Part shown: piece by piece, positions 11,013-21,585 of the stretch
How the letters are laid out: the number at the start of each line of letters is the position of its first letter
How positions within the stretch are numbered: position 1 is the first letter of the stretch
Origin: Piezodorus guildinii
Taxonomy: Eukaryota > Arthropoda > Insecta > Hemiptera > Pentatomidae
Length of the DNA: 64,000 nucleotides
Assembly: GCA_023052935.1 (NCBI GenBank)
Contig: CM041298.1
Coordinates: 65,001,838-65,065,837, forward strand
Direction of reading: 5' to 3'
Notes under the pieces: model-generated
What the model saw: the letters and a program-made list of their open reading frames with translations, nothing else
Told to the model about the DNA's origin: nothing
Database searches by the model: none
Program-made: the position numbers and the translations under genes

Positions 11013-11016
11013 GCAC
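9736..11016 (-). CDS. CR1-group reverse transcriptase, 5'-truncated but open (426 residues)
   Basis: The frame is open for 426 residues with no stop or shift. It begins inside the RT fingers (NPLQSGFRSGFSTQSAL) and carries LLDFSKAFDSLNHSIL (motif A, catalytic Asp), PSGVAQGSSVSPILFN (motif B) and YHLYADDFQIYL (motif C, catalytic Asp pair). The thumb and a long C-terminal region follow, ending at YLLASQNDAT. The LDFSKAFDS-NH and YADD-QIY forms place it in the CR1/L2/Crack/Daphne group. The exact clade is not certain. The endonuclease and RT N-terminus are missing, so it cannot act alone. The ATG at 11014-11016 may lie at or before the truncation point and is not a proven start. The intact frame suggests a fairly recent insertion. 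Confidence 0.8.
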   Translation of the reverse strand: MQSQMSKFLEDSKSINPLQSGFRSGFSTQSALTKITNDIYTAIDNKQLTVLILLDFSKAFDSLNHSILYSKLKSLSFSYSSILWFQSFLSDRTQAVHIPNQPLSSFLTLPSGVAQGSSVSPILFNAFINDLPNSVHHCSYHLYADDFQIYLTFPPTELLAAFTNIQEDLNRICNWANQNKLSLNAAKTQAIIIGSDSHLTSIPSLPTLLLNNHPITFNSSVKTLGIHIDQTLSWKPHVAQISRKSISTLKLFHRSRHVLPQSTRKLLVSSLIFPQFDYGCAVYGGLSMMLEKRLKQIMNSSLRFVYGSSRRSHVSHLYTDSNWLFPHTRRLYFLGSFLYQTINSQHPSYIYNLLQFKPSIHPLETRSRMSNLYIPSHRTKKYECSFLARSTSFWNSLPSNIRHASSLSKFKYHLFHYLLASQNDAT

Positions 11017-11048
11017 TAATCAAATAATAAGAAAATAAAATGAGTTCA

Positions 11049-11083
11049 ATGAAAATGGATCATTTTAATTAAAGGAGCCTAAC
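11049..11083 (+). repeat. Fragment related to the fold-back element arms at 45617-45999
   Basis: Contains ATGAAAATGGATCATTTTAA and ends GCCTAAC. It matches the arm ATGAAAATGGATCACTTTAA...CCTAAC at 45964-45999. Only one arm is visible here. Confidence 0.55.
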
Positions 11084-11351
11084 AAGAATTATTGTATTTT
11101 CATATGTTTTAATGTTTTTATTTTATTAATCTATTGTTCATCTTTTCTTCGAAGGAAAAGAAAAAAAATTCATGTGCTTTTTAAAATATTTATTATTATT
11201 TTTTTTCTCAAATAGTAAGCTTATTTTAGAAGTATTTTTAATAAATGGTTTTTCTCTTATAAAGTCAATACGAAATTTCCTAAAACCATAAAACTGAATA
11301 CGATAAAATACCTCATTTTTTCTTAAATACAATTAACTGTACTGCATTAAA

Positions 11352-11391
<40 letters not shown>

Positions 11392-12004
11392 TATTATTAT
11401 TATTAATATATAAAAATATTCGGATGAATCGGGCGCCATAAGTAAAACGAAAAAATCCAAATGTCCAAAAACCTAATGCATGTTACTCAAATTTAATAAA
11501 CACATATTAAAATAAAGAAATGAACGTCTGAATAATAATAATAAATACAAAATAAAATGAAAACGAATAAACAATAGGAGAATACCCCAGACTCCTGACG
11601 TCATTATAAACCTGGAAAATCCTCCATACAGTTCAGGTTCCTTTGTATCTTTGCTTCAGAGTTCTTACAAAGTTTATAGTATACACATGTCTATGTAAGA
11701 CACTATTTTATCTAAAATCTTAAGTAAATTTCTAATAATATCTTTAAATTCAATTACAATTGAAATATCTATTTACCTACTGTATGAGTATTCATTGTTT
11801 AATGTATTATTTTCTTTATCTCTAACAAAAACATCATATATTAATTATTGTATAATAATATTAATGTTCTGTTTTTTTCCACTGTTAAGGCATGATTATG
11901 AGAACAATAAATTCTCGAAACGTCGCATAAATAAAATTGTTTATTTATTGACTGAAACCTAAGAACAATAGAAACTTAAATTATCAACAGTCGAGAACTG
12001 ATCA

Positions 12005-12008
<4 letters not shown>
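11084..12008. other. Non-coding stretch with a GAAACG hairpin motif and simple repeats
   Basis: AT-rich, no coding evidence. It holds an A/T run and TA microsatellite at about 11350-11395 and a hammerhead-like hairpin at 11893-11924, listed separately. Confidence 0.5.
11893..11924 (+). other. Hammerhead-like hairpin motif (GAGAA loop TTCTC then GAAACG)
   Basis: GAGAACAATAAATTCTC forms a 5-bp stem and is directly followed by GAAACGTCG, preceded by TGATTAT. A hammerhead core needs CUGANGA before stem II and GAAA after it. The 5' half is imperfect here. Such motifs occur in Penelope-like retroelements. Confidence 0.3.
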
Positions 12009-12067
<59 letters not shown>

Positions 12068-12070
12068 ATA
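12009..12070. repeat. (AT)n microsatellite
   Basis: About 60 bp of AT dinucleotide repeats with one interruption. Confidence 0.95.
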
Positions 12071-12193
12071 ACACAGTGATTTATTATTTCCGAATAAATA
12101 TATTATAGCATTACTATTATTTTATTGTTGTAGACAATCAAGTTATATGAATAGCGATAAATTAAGCAAAGAGCTTAAGAAATACGAACCAAC

Positions 12194-12584
12194 AACTGAG
12201 ACGTTGATTTCCAAAAGGTACTATATCCATTCTAGGAGATTTTACAGGAGGCGCGAAAATCACTAATTATTATATTATTAAATTAGCTGATTTGATTCTT
12301 TTCTCATTAAAATCCAGAATTGTTTTTTTAGTATATTAATAACATCATATTAAAGATATGAAATGAAATGTTTTGGTATAATTTGGAACGAAATTAAATG
12401 TGTAATTATTTCCTTTAGAAAATAATTATACTTCTAAATTGCGTTTATAAAGTGCTTGGGTGTTCATTAGATAAAATCAAAAAGGATATTTAAATATAAC
12501 TAATTGATGAGAATACAAATATGTAAAAAAATCAATTTTGTAAAAAATGTCCTTTAGTACTTTTTGGAAACCAACGTCTCAACT
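12194..12584. mobile_element. MITE, TGAGACGTTG family, copy 1
   Basis: About 390 bp bounded by inverted ends: TGAGACGTTGATTTCCAAAA on the left and the reverse complement form TTTTGGAAACCAACGTCTCA on the right. The interior shares AGGAGGCGCGAAAATC-like and TGATGAGAATACAAATATG segments with copy 2 at 16548-16935, which lies in the opposite orientation. No transposase frame. The superfamily is unresolved because no clear target duplication is seen. Confidence 0.75.
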
Positions 12585-13909
12585 ATGTTAATTTATTTTT
12601 AAGGAAAAGGAAAATCACTGCTGCTTAGCTTAAAACTCTATATGAGTGCTATTAATTAACAGATTTCAATGTTTTTTTTTAAGTAAAACGTTTTGATTTA
12701 TTAATTATTTTTTGTATCCTAAAACGTAGTATACAAATTTTCATATTTTTTTTTTTTTTTTATTGTAGTCGATTACAAAGGTTCATTATTGAAAATCATA
12801 AGTCAAAGTCATACTAACAATTCGCTTATTTATTAAACCAGAATTTTAAAAGAAATTTATAAATAAAAGAATTAATTTTTTTTAAATCATCTTTTTCTTG
12901 AAATCAACATTGTCCAAAATTCAATGTGGAGAAAACAACTGATCTTAATAAGCCATTCTTATTAAAAGTTTGTATGGTTTGATATTTTTTTATAGTAATG
13001 ATATGTTTGTATAGAATGCCTCATAAACATCATACTTAAAAAATTGTAATTTCTGTGACATTTACGAGAAATATTTTTTATATAATTATATATTCCGTAT
13101 AAAGGCTTCTATGTTATTGATTAATGTTGATTAGTAATTGATTGTGTGTTAGGTTCTTAGTAAAATTCGTACCATTGCTAAAAATATCTCTCAAACAGCA
13201 TAGATTAAGGGAATTTTGTAATATTTTTTTTGAAGGAGTAGGACTAAGTAATGCCCCTTCTTAGTCGTATTTCGATTCTGGTTAGGTGATTAGAACAGTA
13301 GTTGTAATCACTAGTAACTAATGAAGATTGCGCTAATTAAGCCCTAAGACCGCAAACAACAACTAGTTCCATTCAATACTGATTGAGTTCCGTGGTGATA
13401 GAAATCCTTCAATTATTTCCGTTACTCTACCTCTAAAACTGGAAATTAGGCAAAACCTTAAAACGTTATTTAATACTCCCTCAAAATTCCTGTTAAGTTT
13501 AAAATATTTAATTCAGAATCAGCATTCTTGAAAAGTTAAACTTACTCATCGGCCTGGAAACCACGAAAAACGTCATTAATTTGGGGTGAATACAAGGCGT
13601 TCATATTTTATTGTATAAATCATAGAATTTAGGAATATATACTATAAAATAAAATATAAACTACTTTAATCTTCATCTCTATTCTTCTGTCGAATGTCAA
13701 ACCAAGATATTTTATTGTGTCAGTCTTTGGAATTCTTATGTAGTCAAGATATATTTTCTTTAACACTTAAAAATACTTATAAAAGCCCCTTTGGCGTTAC
13801 AAATATACGGGGCAGCAAAAAGACACACGTAAAATTCAATTTACATTTACAATTCAAAACTATAACTAATTCTGCATGGCACGTAAGCAAAATTACTTAA
13901 CATCTAGAC
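12585..13909. other. Non-coding stretch, nothing recognised
   Basis: AT-rich. A T run lies at about 12748-12763. The short open frame at 13694-13900 shows no family features and lies next to a LINE relic. Confidence 0.4.
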
Positions 13910-14235
13910 CTTCAAATGTCAACAGTGAACGAACAGATACGGACCTTCTGCAAACGTTTTCCCAACAACTTACACGGACATACCAACACATTAATACAAA
14001 ACAAGCAGAGGCTTATAGGTAGAGACCAACATGCCTCATAACACCCGCAGAAGGCTGAAAAGAAGTTGGATGAGGAACCTCCTGACGCAAATGTGAAACA
14101 GGAATCATGCTAGTAGGTGCCTCCGGGCATTAATCGATCCATCATACTCTACCACACAAGACTAAACCCTTACCAAATCAAACTTACTGATTGTGAGTAA
14201 AAAAAATCATTAAAATTAAGAAAAAAAAGTTAAAA
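13910..14235 (+). mobile_element. Jockey-type LINE, degenerate 3' end
   Basis: The plus strand reads MSTVNEQIRTFCKRFPNN and, after frame changes, RRRLKRSWMRNLL. It matches the ORF2 C-terminus at 3026-3193 (MPTVNEHIRTHYKRFHD and KRLKRSWMRDLL). The 3' UTR ends in an A-rich tail near 14235. Confidence 0.75.
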
Positions 14236-14850
14236 TAAATTTTAACTGGGTTATATGCATGGAGAGAAGTGAAAGTCAGTCATTATTGTAAAATATTTTA
14301 ATAATAATTCTTAATTTATTCTAGGAGAAGTTCCTTTAGACTAATATTACAGTAAATAAAAGTGTACATTAGCGTCTTAGAGTTAAATAAAATAAAATAA
14401 TTAAACGATCAAAATAAAAAATAAAATAATGAGAGAGAAAAATTCTAATATAAATATAATCTTAAATATAATTCTAATATAATCTTCCGCTAAAAATCGG
14501 CTTTTTGTTTAAGAATCATGATCATATTATTTTTTCATGTCTTTGACTCCTAAGAATCAGAGAAAATATCAACATTAATTAATATCAAATTTTACTATTA
14601 AAAAAGTAACAAAATCGAACAAACAGTTTTCTTTTTTTAAACATCGAAAACCGTGAATTAAAAAGCTAAAAATTTAGGTGAATTATTTTTATTTGACACC
14701 AAACTGATTCCCCAAGTTTGAGTGAAAAAAACACGGGGGCAGATTTACTATACTTACCCGGCTATATACAATTTACAATACCTCTGAATTTTATATAAAA
14801 TGATATATAAATTAATGTTAAGTCTTTTAACTATTTGCAATTCCAAAAAA
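14236..14850. other. Non-coding stretch, nothing recognised
   Basis: AT-rich, including A-rich patches. No coding frame and no element border found. Confidence 0.4.
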
Positions 14851-15552
14851 TCAGGCGCGCGCAACACACGACTTTCACTTACCTCCGTTGTTAAAAATCA
14901 ATATAAGAATTTTTAAATACATATAGGGATAAAACTAAATTGTTAAATAATTAATTAAATCGTAGTTTTATCGGCTTTTCATCGCTCTTTATAAAGTTTT
15001 ACAAGCTTTTGTATGAGATACTATTTTTTCTAAAATTTTTAGCTTTCCAACGGTATATTATACATCTAGGTTACTGTTCTTAGGTCCCAAAACGAAAAAC
15101 TGCATTAAAAACACATTTTTGCAGTTTTCTCCTTTAGTTACATATCGCATTCGTTTAACTTATATATTTAATTATTTTTTACCGTCGATAACAAGATAAT
15201 ATTGTTATTTTTATAGCATCTACAATATTAATGGTACTTTAGAGGAAGAAAATGTGAAATATCGACATTTAAGCTCTGTCATACTATTTCAATCAGAATG
15301 AAACTTACATGATATTAAAGCCAATCAAATTTTACATCGATATATAGAGTTTAATCAAAATCGTTAAAGCCATTTTTAAGAAAATTGTAATTAGGTGCAA
15401 AAGGCATTGTATGAAGTTGATCTTGTGGAAAGCCGATTTTGATGAAAAAGATGCTGTAACATTTCAGGCGTATGGTTGTCCAAAATATAAAATTTCAGTT
15501 TCATAGGACTATTCCTTACTATATATTCCATATGTAGGTAAGTGAAATTTAT
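14851..15552 (+). mobile_element. Unclassified interspersed repeat (TCTGGTGCG...GTGAAAGTA family), copy A
   Basis: About 700 bp from TCAGGCGCGCGCAACACACG and ACTTTCACTTACCTCCG at the left to TATATTCCATATGTAGGTAA and GTGAAATT at the right. The inner marker segments CCAACGGTATATTATACATC, GGTACTTTAGAGGAAG and CATCGATATATAGAGTTTAA recur in other copies. It has no long open frame. Confidence 0.75.
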
Positions 15553-16547
15553 TTAATGAGCAAACAAAACTAAAAACGAAAATGTGCATTTTTATACTGA
15601 ATAATACCAATAATTAGTAGAGATAAGTTTTCTTGAACCACCAGTCTATTTATTGATTACTTAATACATCAAAGCTCATATTGAAATTCGTATTTTTCAC
15701 CTACTTCTCTCAAATGAATATTCCATTCCACTGTTATACTGTTGAGGCATGAAGATTGAAATATTTTCCTGAGTATCTTGAGGGAAATGTGTCTGAATAG
15801 GCATAACTTTCTGACAGCATAATTAAAGTTGCCTCGCAGCATAATTAGGGGTAGAAACGGATAATGAGGAAATATTAACGTGAAAAGAATAAAAAATAAA
15901 CATGTTTTTGATTCTGAAGCCATTCTTTTCATTATATTTTATATTTACGTGAAGGTAATGAAAGATTCGTCACTAAGGATTATGTAATGAAGCATCTTGT
16001 AAGAGCTACGGATTTTTTTTTTTTTTTTTGTTTAACTCCATCCGAATTGAATATTTCAGCAGCATAAATAAACTAACCTTACATATAATCTTTTAAGTTC
16101 ATATTATGATCTATTCTTTCTGTCCGTCTCATTGTTTCATTACATTTAAAATACAATCATTTCAATTACCTAAAAAATAGTAATTATATTTAACTTTTTT
16201 TTCCCGTAGCCCCTTTTGTTAGCTATTCTTAAAACCTTAGTTTTTTAATATTATTCTTTTTCTGCATTTATGCATTTTAAGGATGACAGATATCTCTATA
16301 ATCTCTGTAATATATAATTATCTTCTATGAATCTATAATGAGGTGATGGGGCTCACCTTTTGGTTTAAGTAGAACCTTAATCTAATACTAAAAGCTAAAT
16401 CTCAATATTCTGCCATCGTTGAGGTAATCCAGAAGGTGTCAGCTTACCATCTATATATGGGATTGTTAATAAGTTTGACCGTTTCATAGAACTTTTTCTT
16501 CCTTGCACATATGATTTCGGACATAAGAATTTTTAATTCTTCGTGAA
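15553..16547. other. Non-coding stretch, nothing recognised
   Basis: AT-rich. The 87-codon minus-strand open frame at 15669-15932 has no recognisable features and may be chance. A T run lies at 16014-16029. Confidence 0.4.
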
Positions 16548-16935
16548 TTGAGACGTTGATTTCCAAAAGATACTAAAGGACATTTTTTACGAAGTTGATT
16601 TTTTGTCATATTTGTATTCTCATCATTTAGTTTTATCTAAATATTCTATTTAATGTTATCTAATGAATTCTCAAGTCCAAAAAAATCGCGATTTAGATAT
16701 GCGGCCATTTTCTAAAAGTACTAATTACGCATTTACTTTCGTTCCAAATCATTCTAAAAAAAAATCATTTCATAATTTTAATGTGATTTCCTTATTATAG
16801 TAAAAAAATAATTCTAAATTTTAAGGCATTAAGACCCAAATTAGCTAGTTTAATAATATAGGAATGAGAGATTTTCGCACTTCCTGTAAAATTAACTAGA
16901 ATGGATATAGTACCTTTTGGAAATCAACGTCTCAA
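16548..16935. mobile_element. MITE, TGAGACGTTG family, copy 2
   Basis: Bounded by TTGAGACGTTGATTTCCAAA and TTTGGAAATCAACGTCTCAA, so at least 20 bp at each end are perfect inverted repeats. About 388 bp, no transposase. Confidence 0.8.
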
Positions 16936-16944
16936 TTGTTGAGG

Positions 16945-17215
16945 TTTTAGATCTTTGGAATGCTGTTCCTTTCACAATTTTCCGTAGTACCCCATTTTGG
17001 AACGATTGTAAACGTTTTTTGGTCGACTTAGCAACATAATGCATAACAGCCTTGCTGGCATTTGAGCTACTACTGGTGACAGCGATATCATCAGCAAATG
17101 CTGATATTGAAGCATTCTTGAACTTGATTCCAACAATTTTTCCAGTATAAATAGATAACAGTATTGGAGATAGTCCTTGTGGAACACCACATGTGAGATG
17201 GACGGGACTAGTCAT
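16945..17215 (-). pseudogene. Reverse transcriptase fragment (non-LTR)
   Basis: The minus strand reads LTCGVPQG followed by LSPILLSIYTGKI and SAFADDIAVTSSSSNASKAV, i.e. RT motif B and the catalytic ADD box. KKRLQSFQNGVLRKIVKGTA follows, in the place of the segment after the thumb, so the middle is deleted. A jockey- or R1-like source is likely but cannot be fixed from so short a piece. Confidence 0.65.
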
Positions 17216-17309
17216 CTTTTTTTAAAGGTTTAATTATAATATACCGGTCACTTAGGAAAGATTTTATAGTAGTATATAACTGCTGAGGGCACCCAAGGTC
17301 GACTATTTT

Positions 17310-17502
17310 TACTTTAACTTATCTATATATAGTGCGAGAAAGTATTGCGATCGTTAAAATTACGAATTCCAGTCTCACTGGAAAAGGACGTCTTAGAGTC
17401 CCCTGAGTCAATATGGCCAAGTCTCGCAAAATGGTATGTGTTTGTGTGTTAGTAATACTAGCTCAAAAACGACGTGTTGTATAAAACTGGAATTTCATAT
17501 AT
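17310..17502 (-). mobile_element. Unclassified interspersed repeat, partial copy L
   Basis: Begins ACTTTAACTTATCTATATAT and continues with AAGTATTGCGATCG, GTCCCCTGAGTCAATATGG and GGAATTTCATATATTAGG. These match the 3' third of the family in reverse orientation. It stops where a tRNA-derived SINE begins. Confidence 0.65.
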
Positions 17503-17790
17503 TAGGAGGGTATATGATACATATCAGGTCCTGGGTTCGAATCCCGGCTGTGGCGAAATATTATTTATTCTGTTATTTCGGCTGTGGGGAGAACCTGGGA
17601 TATGGAGACCCTCCTGGGGCATACCCAGCCTCTATTAAGTGGGTGCACCTAAAAATGGGGAAAAAAACTGGCGGCGGAGTGGGATCTCGGCCTAATCACC
17701 TCATTGCACTGCCGTTGGCCTAGAAACAGTACAAATCTCTATATGTACTGAGCCCAAGAAACTTCATGGATTGTAGTGGTACAGTTTTTT
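17503..17790 (+). mobile_element. tRNA-derived SINE, family 3
   Basis: Head with a good Pol III B box, GGTCCTGGGTTCGAATCCCG. It is followed by a non-tRNA body with GAACCTGGGATATGGAGACC and CTCATTGCACTGCCGTTGGC. The A-box half of the head is poorly preserved or missing. The open frame across it is a by-product. Confidence 0.65.
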
Positions 17791-18170
17791 TTTTTATGTC
17801 CGTCAAATTCTTCCAGAAGAATTAATTGCATCCGTTCTGAAATCCCGTATAAGTGATTATGATCCAGGCCAAATACCAATAAAAACGACAAAACTTAGTC
17901 TTCCAGCCATCCTTCCTGCACTTCTGCACATATAAAGCTTCTCCCTTCAAAACTCTATTTTCCCTTCCACTTGGAACAAGGTCATTGTGCGCCCATTGAA
18001 TAAGGTGCCTTCTCCTTCCTCAGCTTCTGATTTTAGACCTCTTTCCATCCTCTTAAATTTATCAAAGCCCTTTGAAAGAATAGTCCATTCTCATATCACT
18101 TCCATCCTAGAGGACAGTGCCTTAATCCTTAACAATCAAGTTTTCGTTCCAGTTATTCTACAGTTAATGA

Positions 18171-18544
18171 ATAACACATTTATATAAACTGTTGTATCTT
18201 TATTGATATTGAAAATAGAAACATAACTTTCTCACTAATATAATATATTATAGCTTACTTTAGCAACATCTTGACCGGAGTTCCCTTGCTCTAGGATTTC
18301 GGTGGTACTTATATGAAGGAATAGTAGAGGGGATGGAGGAAAGGCGGCAGAGATCAAATGAAAGGACTTATGGATCACTTAGTACCCATAATGCCTAATT
18401 AATTCCTGTAGGTAAGCTGTTGGAAGTATGGGTTCAGGTAATTGCACAGGTGTCCTAGCCAAAAGCCCTTTCGGAGGTAGAGAGCGGCCTTCTTTTGTAA
18501 TTGGAGAAATATAAATATTAATTATTAACAATTACAATAATATA
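18171..18544 (-). mobile_element. Unrecognised insertion inside the CR1-group LINE, possible retrocopy
   Basis: A 374-bp block flanked by TTAATGA at 18164-18170 and 18545-18551. Removing it joins the LINE in place. Read on the minus strand, it has AATAAAG about 20 bp before its 3' end and a short open piece KKAALYLRKGFWLGHLCNYL. I do not recognise the source. It could be a truncated retroelement or a processed transcript. Confidence 0.5.
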
Positions 18545-18772
18545 TTAATGAGTCAATCTCATTCCATAACTTACGCTCTCGACTTTATTGAAAATTACCC
18601 AAGACCTTTGTTCCTCCATAGACCAACAGAATACCACAATTATTATCCTTTTTGATTTTTATTAAGCCTTTGACTATATCGATCACCCAATCCTCCTCTC
18701 CAAACTACAAGACATTTCCCTGCCAATGTGCCAACATTTACCTGCATCTTGAGCTGGTGGTAACAATCCTTC

Positions 18773-19210
18773 TTGTCGCTCCGTTCCCAAACAGTCATCA
18801 TTCCAATCAAGCCTGCACCATCACTGCTTTATCTCTCTCGAGGTGTTACCCAAGGATCATCCATCTCTCCGACCTTATTTTCAATGTTCAGAAACGAATT
18901 ATTTAAATCTATCCAACATTCCCAGTATCATCTGTATGCAGATGACGTAAACATTTACCTGTATTTCCATCCTTTTGATATACTCGAGGCTTCCCGTAAA
19001 ATCCAAGAGGATATCAATAGCATTAACCGCTGGGTTTCAGAAATTAAACTGAGCCTGAATCCAGCGAAAACAAAGGAAATGCTTATCGGCTCAAAACCCT
19101 CCCTCCATTCACTTTCTTACTGCCCATTACTCTTTCCTAATAAAACTCCTATCCCATTCCAAAACTCCATAAAAAATCTAGGAGTTATGTTTGATCAAAA
19201 CTTAACGTGA
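18773..19210 (+). pseudogene. CR1-group RT fragment with YADD box
   Basis: This 145-residue open frame carries RT motifs B (GVTQGSSISPTLF) and C (YADDVNIYL), then the thumb region WVSEIKLSLNPAKTKEMLIG ending at a TGA where related copies continue SWK/SNH. It is part of the LINE at 17808-19885. The catalytic Asp pair is intact but the frame is broken on both sides. Confidence 0.8.
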
Positions 19211-19954
19211 AGTAACCATATTTCCCGAATTGTCAAGAAATCCATCTCTATCCTCAAACAGATTCTTCGTTTCTGAGACTCTTTTCCGAGAAGTACCCGT
19301 CATCTCTTATACTCCCCCACCTTGACTATGGATGTCTATTATATAGAGGACTTAGTGGTGAAAACGAGATGAGGCTAAAAATATTCATTAATATGTTTCC
19401 TACTTGGCATCTTGCTATTCCAATCCTTGCCAGCCAGAAAACCTTTCTATATCTTTGACCTCCTTACCCCGCGCTCTTCCATGCACACCCTAAATACAAT
19501 ATCTCAACCTACCGATCTGTACCTTTTTTACGCTTTCATAGAACAGCATCCTTTAAAAAGTCGTTTATCATCTGTGCTACCATACTTTGAAACTCTTTAC
19601 CCATCTTCCTCCAAATAGTGTCATCCCTAACCACTTTCAAACAATTATTTATCCACAAATATGTGATAAATTTAGATAGATAGACTTTGATAATACATAA
19701 TTAAGCTCATTTGATGTTGTTATCTGTTTTTATTTTTATATTGTATTTATATTAACTTTATATAATTCACCTGATTAAATAATTATGTATCGAATTAAGC
19801 CAGACAAATTGGTCTTCCTTTGTTCACTGTACATTATTTTTAAGGAACGAAATGTCCCAGAATAAAAGTTATTTTCCATTCATTACTTCAAAATTTATTG
19901 TGAGAAAGCTTAAAAATATTATCTTCTACACAAAGTTGTCAGTAGAATTAAGAT

Positions 19955-20766
19955 CAACGGCGATTATATAAACAACTTACGATACGCAGATGACACAGTA
20001 GTGTTTGCAAATAGCCTTGATAGCCTCCAAGAGATGATAGTTAGGGTTGTCGAGGTCAGTGAGAAATAAGGATTGTCTCTGAAATTCAAAAAGAAAACAA
20101 ACTACATGGTTTTGTAAAAAACAAACAACCATGCTGGCCTACTCAATAAATAACCAACAAATAAAAAGAGTTCAGACGTATAGTTATCTCGGGACCAAAA
20201 TATGTGAAACGTGGGATCACTCTGTGGAGATGAAATGCTGAATAGAGAGGGCCAGAGACGCTTTTCGCAAAATGTCAAAATTGGTCATATGCCATGATCT
20301 ATCACTGCCAACTCAGATCAGACTATCGAAGTGTTATGTCTTCCTAGTGCTGCTCTGTGGGGTCAAATCCTGAACTCTGACTGAAGCTACCTGTGTAAAA
20401 CTTGAGTCGTTTGAGATTTGGTTATATCGACGTATTTTAATAATCCTATGGACCGATCATGTCACCAATCTTAGGGTCTTAGAAAGAATGGATAAAGAAA
20501 AGCAGCTGCTGTTTTTAATAAAATATCGTAAGCTAAAATGTTTAGGACATATAATCAGAAACAATCAGTGGCATAACTTGTTGCAGTTGATTTAGCAGGG
20601 CAAGGTGGAGAGCAGGAGGAGGTCTGGTATGCGAAGGATATCTTGGTTGAAAAACTTGCGAAAATGGTATAATAAACAACTGTAGGTCTTTTCCGTGCAG
20701 CAGTAGATAAGGTGCCATGATCGCCAACATCCGCAACGGATAGGCACCAAAAGAAGAAGAATACAA
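19955..20766 (+). mobile_element. RTE-like LINE, degenerate RT C-terminal half
   Basis: Joined across frames, the plus strand encodes NLRYADDTVVFANSLDSLQE (RT motif C), TYSYLGTKI, LSLPTQIRLSKCYVF, LESFEIWLYRRILRI-WTDHV, LLFLIKYRKLKCLGHIIRN, LLQLI-QGKVESRRRSGMRR and ISWLKNLRKWY. It ends near CCGCAACGGATAGGC and an AGAAGAAGA tail. This order is typical of arthropod RTE-type endonuclease/reverse transcriptases. Several stops and shifts show it is inactive. Confidence 0.8.
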
Positions 20767-20867
20767 AGTTGTGGAAGGTAATGTAAAGTGACGGATAGGG
20801 CATAAACGTGAGTAATTATTGTACTTAACATTTTCATATTATTTAACCCGTAAATATTATAAAACCC

Positions 20868-21085
20868 GCAGGTGGTCCTAGGATTTTTTAATGGGAGTAA
20901 AACATCCTTAGTGATGCCGTCCTTCGGAGGGGACGTTAAAAGGTGGTCCCGAGCCTGTGCGATGTCAGGTACTCGTTAAAGATCCCTATCCTAATAAAAC
21001 CTGGATAGGCAAAATTTAGGACTCCCACTGTAGCATTGTCCGATTAGCCATAGTAGCATAAAGTAACGTCAAATAAATAAATAAA
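20868..21085 (+). mobile_element. tRNA-derived SINE, family 1, head-truncated copy
   Basis: The body CAGGTGGTCCTAGGATTTTT through CGTCCTTCGGAGGGGACGTT, GATGTCAGGTACTCGTTAAA and GACTCCCACTGTAGCATTGT ends in an (AAAT)n tail. It matches the full-length minus-strand copy at 50917-51193, but the tRNA-like head is lost. Confidence 0.8.
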
Positions 21086-21585
21086 CAATAAACATATTAT
21101 TTAAACTAAAACATATGTTTCCTGAATATATTTCTTAAAGTTTTTTCAGCTCTAACTTTATTTCATATATATATTAAATTGGTTTTAACAACCGAGGTAT
21201 GGGATAGTCGTATGTTGTCAGCACTAGATTTTTCAATGTTGCGTTTATCATATTTATGTTAATATATGATACTTCTTTATGAATCATTAACATTATAAAA
21301 TTTACGATGTAATCGAAATAAATTATGGCGAGTTTGAGAAATACTGCGATAAATCATAAAATAGACTCCCTTCCTTTACGAAGTTCTACATCTTCAATAT
21401 TCTAGTTTTCATATTGCTTTTCTATGTTACCCTATAACTTATTCTGGTTTTTCCTTTTTTTTTCTCCTATCTCAAGGATCTCTATTTTACCTTTGATATT
21501 CTCTTCATCTTTTCCCGTGATATAGAAAACTAAAAATATTTCTTTTTATGACAAGTTCTCACAAACAATTTCATTTAAAAAACAA

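Larger units (their letters stand above)
17808..19885 (+). mobile_element. CR1-group LINE, degenerate, split by an insertion
   Basis: Plus-strand RT polyprotein relic. SDFRPLSILLNLSKPFERIV (fingers) lies at about 18030-18090, and the motif A region (AFDYIDHPILLSKL in shifted frame) near 18660. RGVTQGSSISPTLFSMF (motif B) and YHLYADDVNIYLYF (motif C) follow in the open frame 18773-19210, and then a C-terminal region with stops. The 3' end AACGAAATGTCCCAGAATAA resembles that of the copy at 9139-11012. Stops and shifts show it is dead. An unrelated block sits at 18171-18544. Confidence 0.75.
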
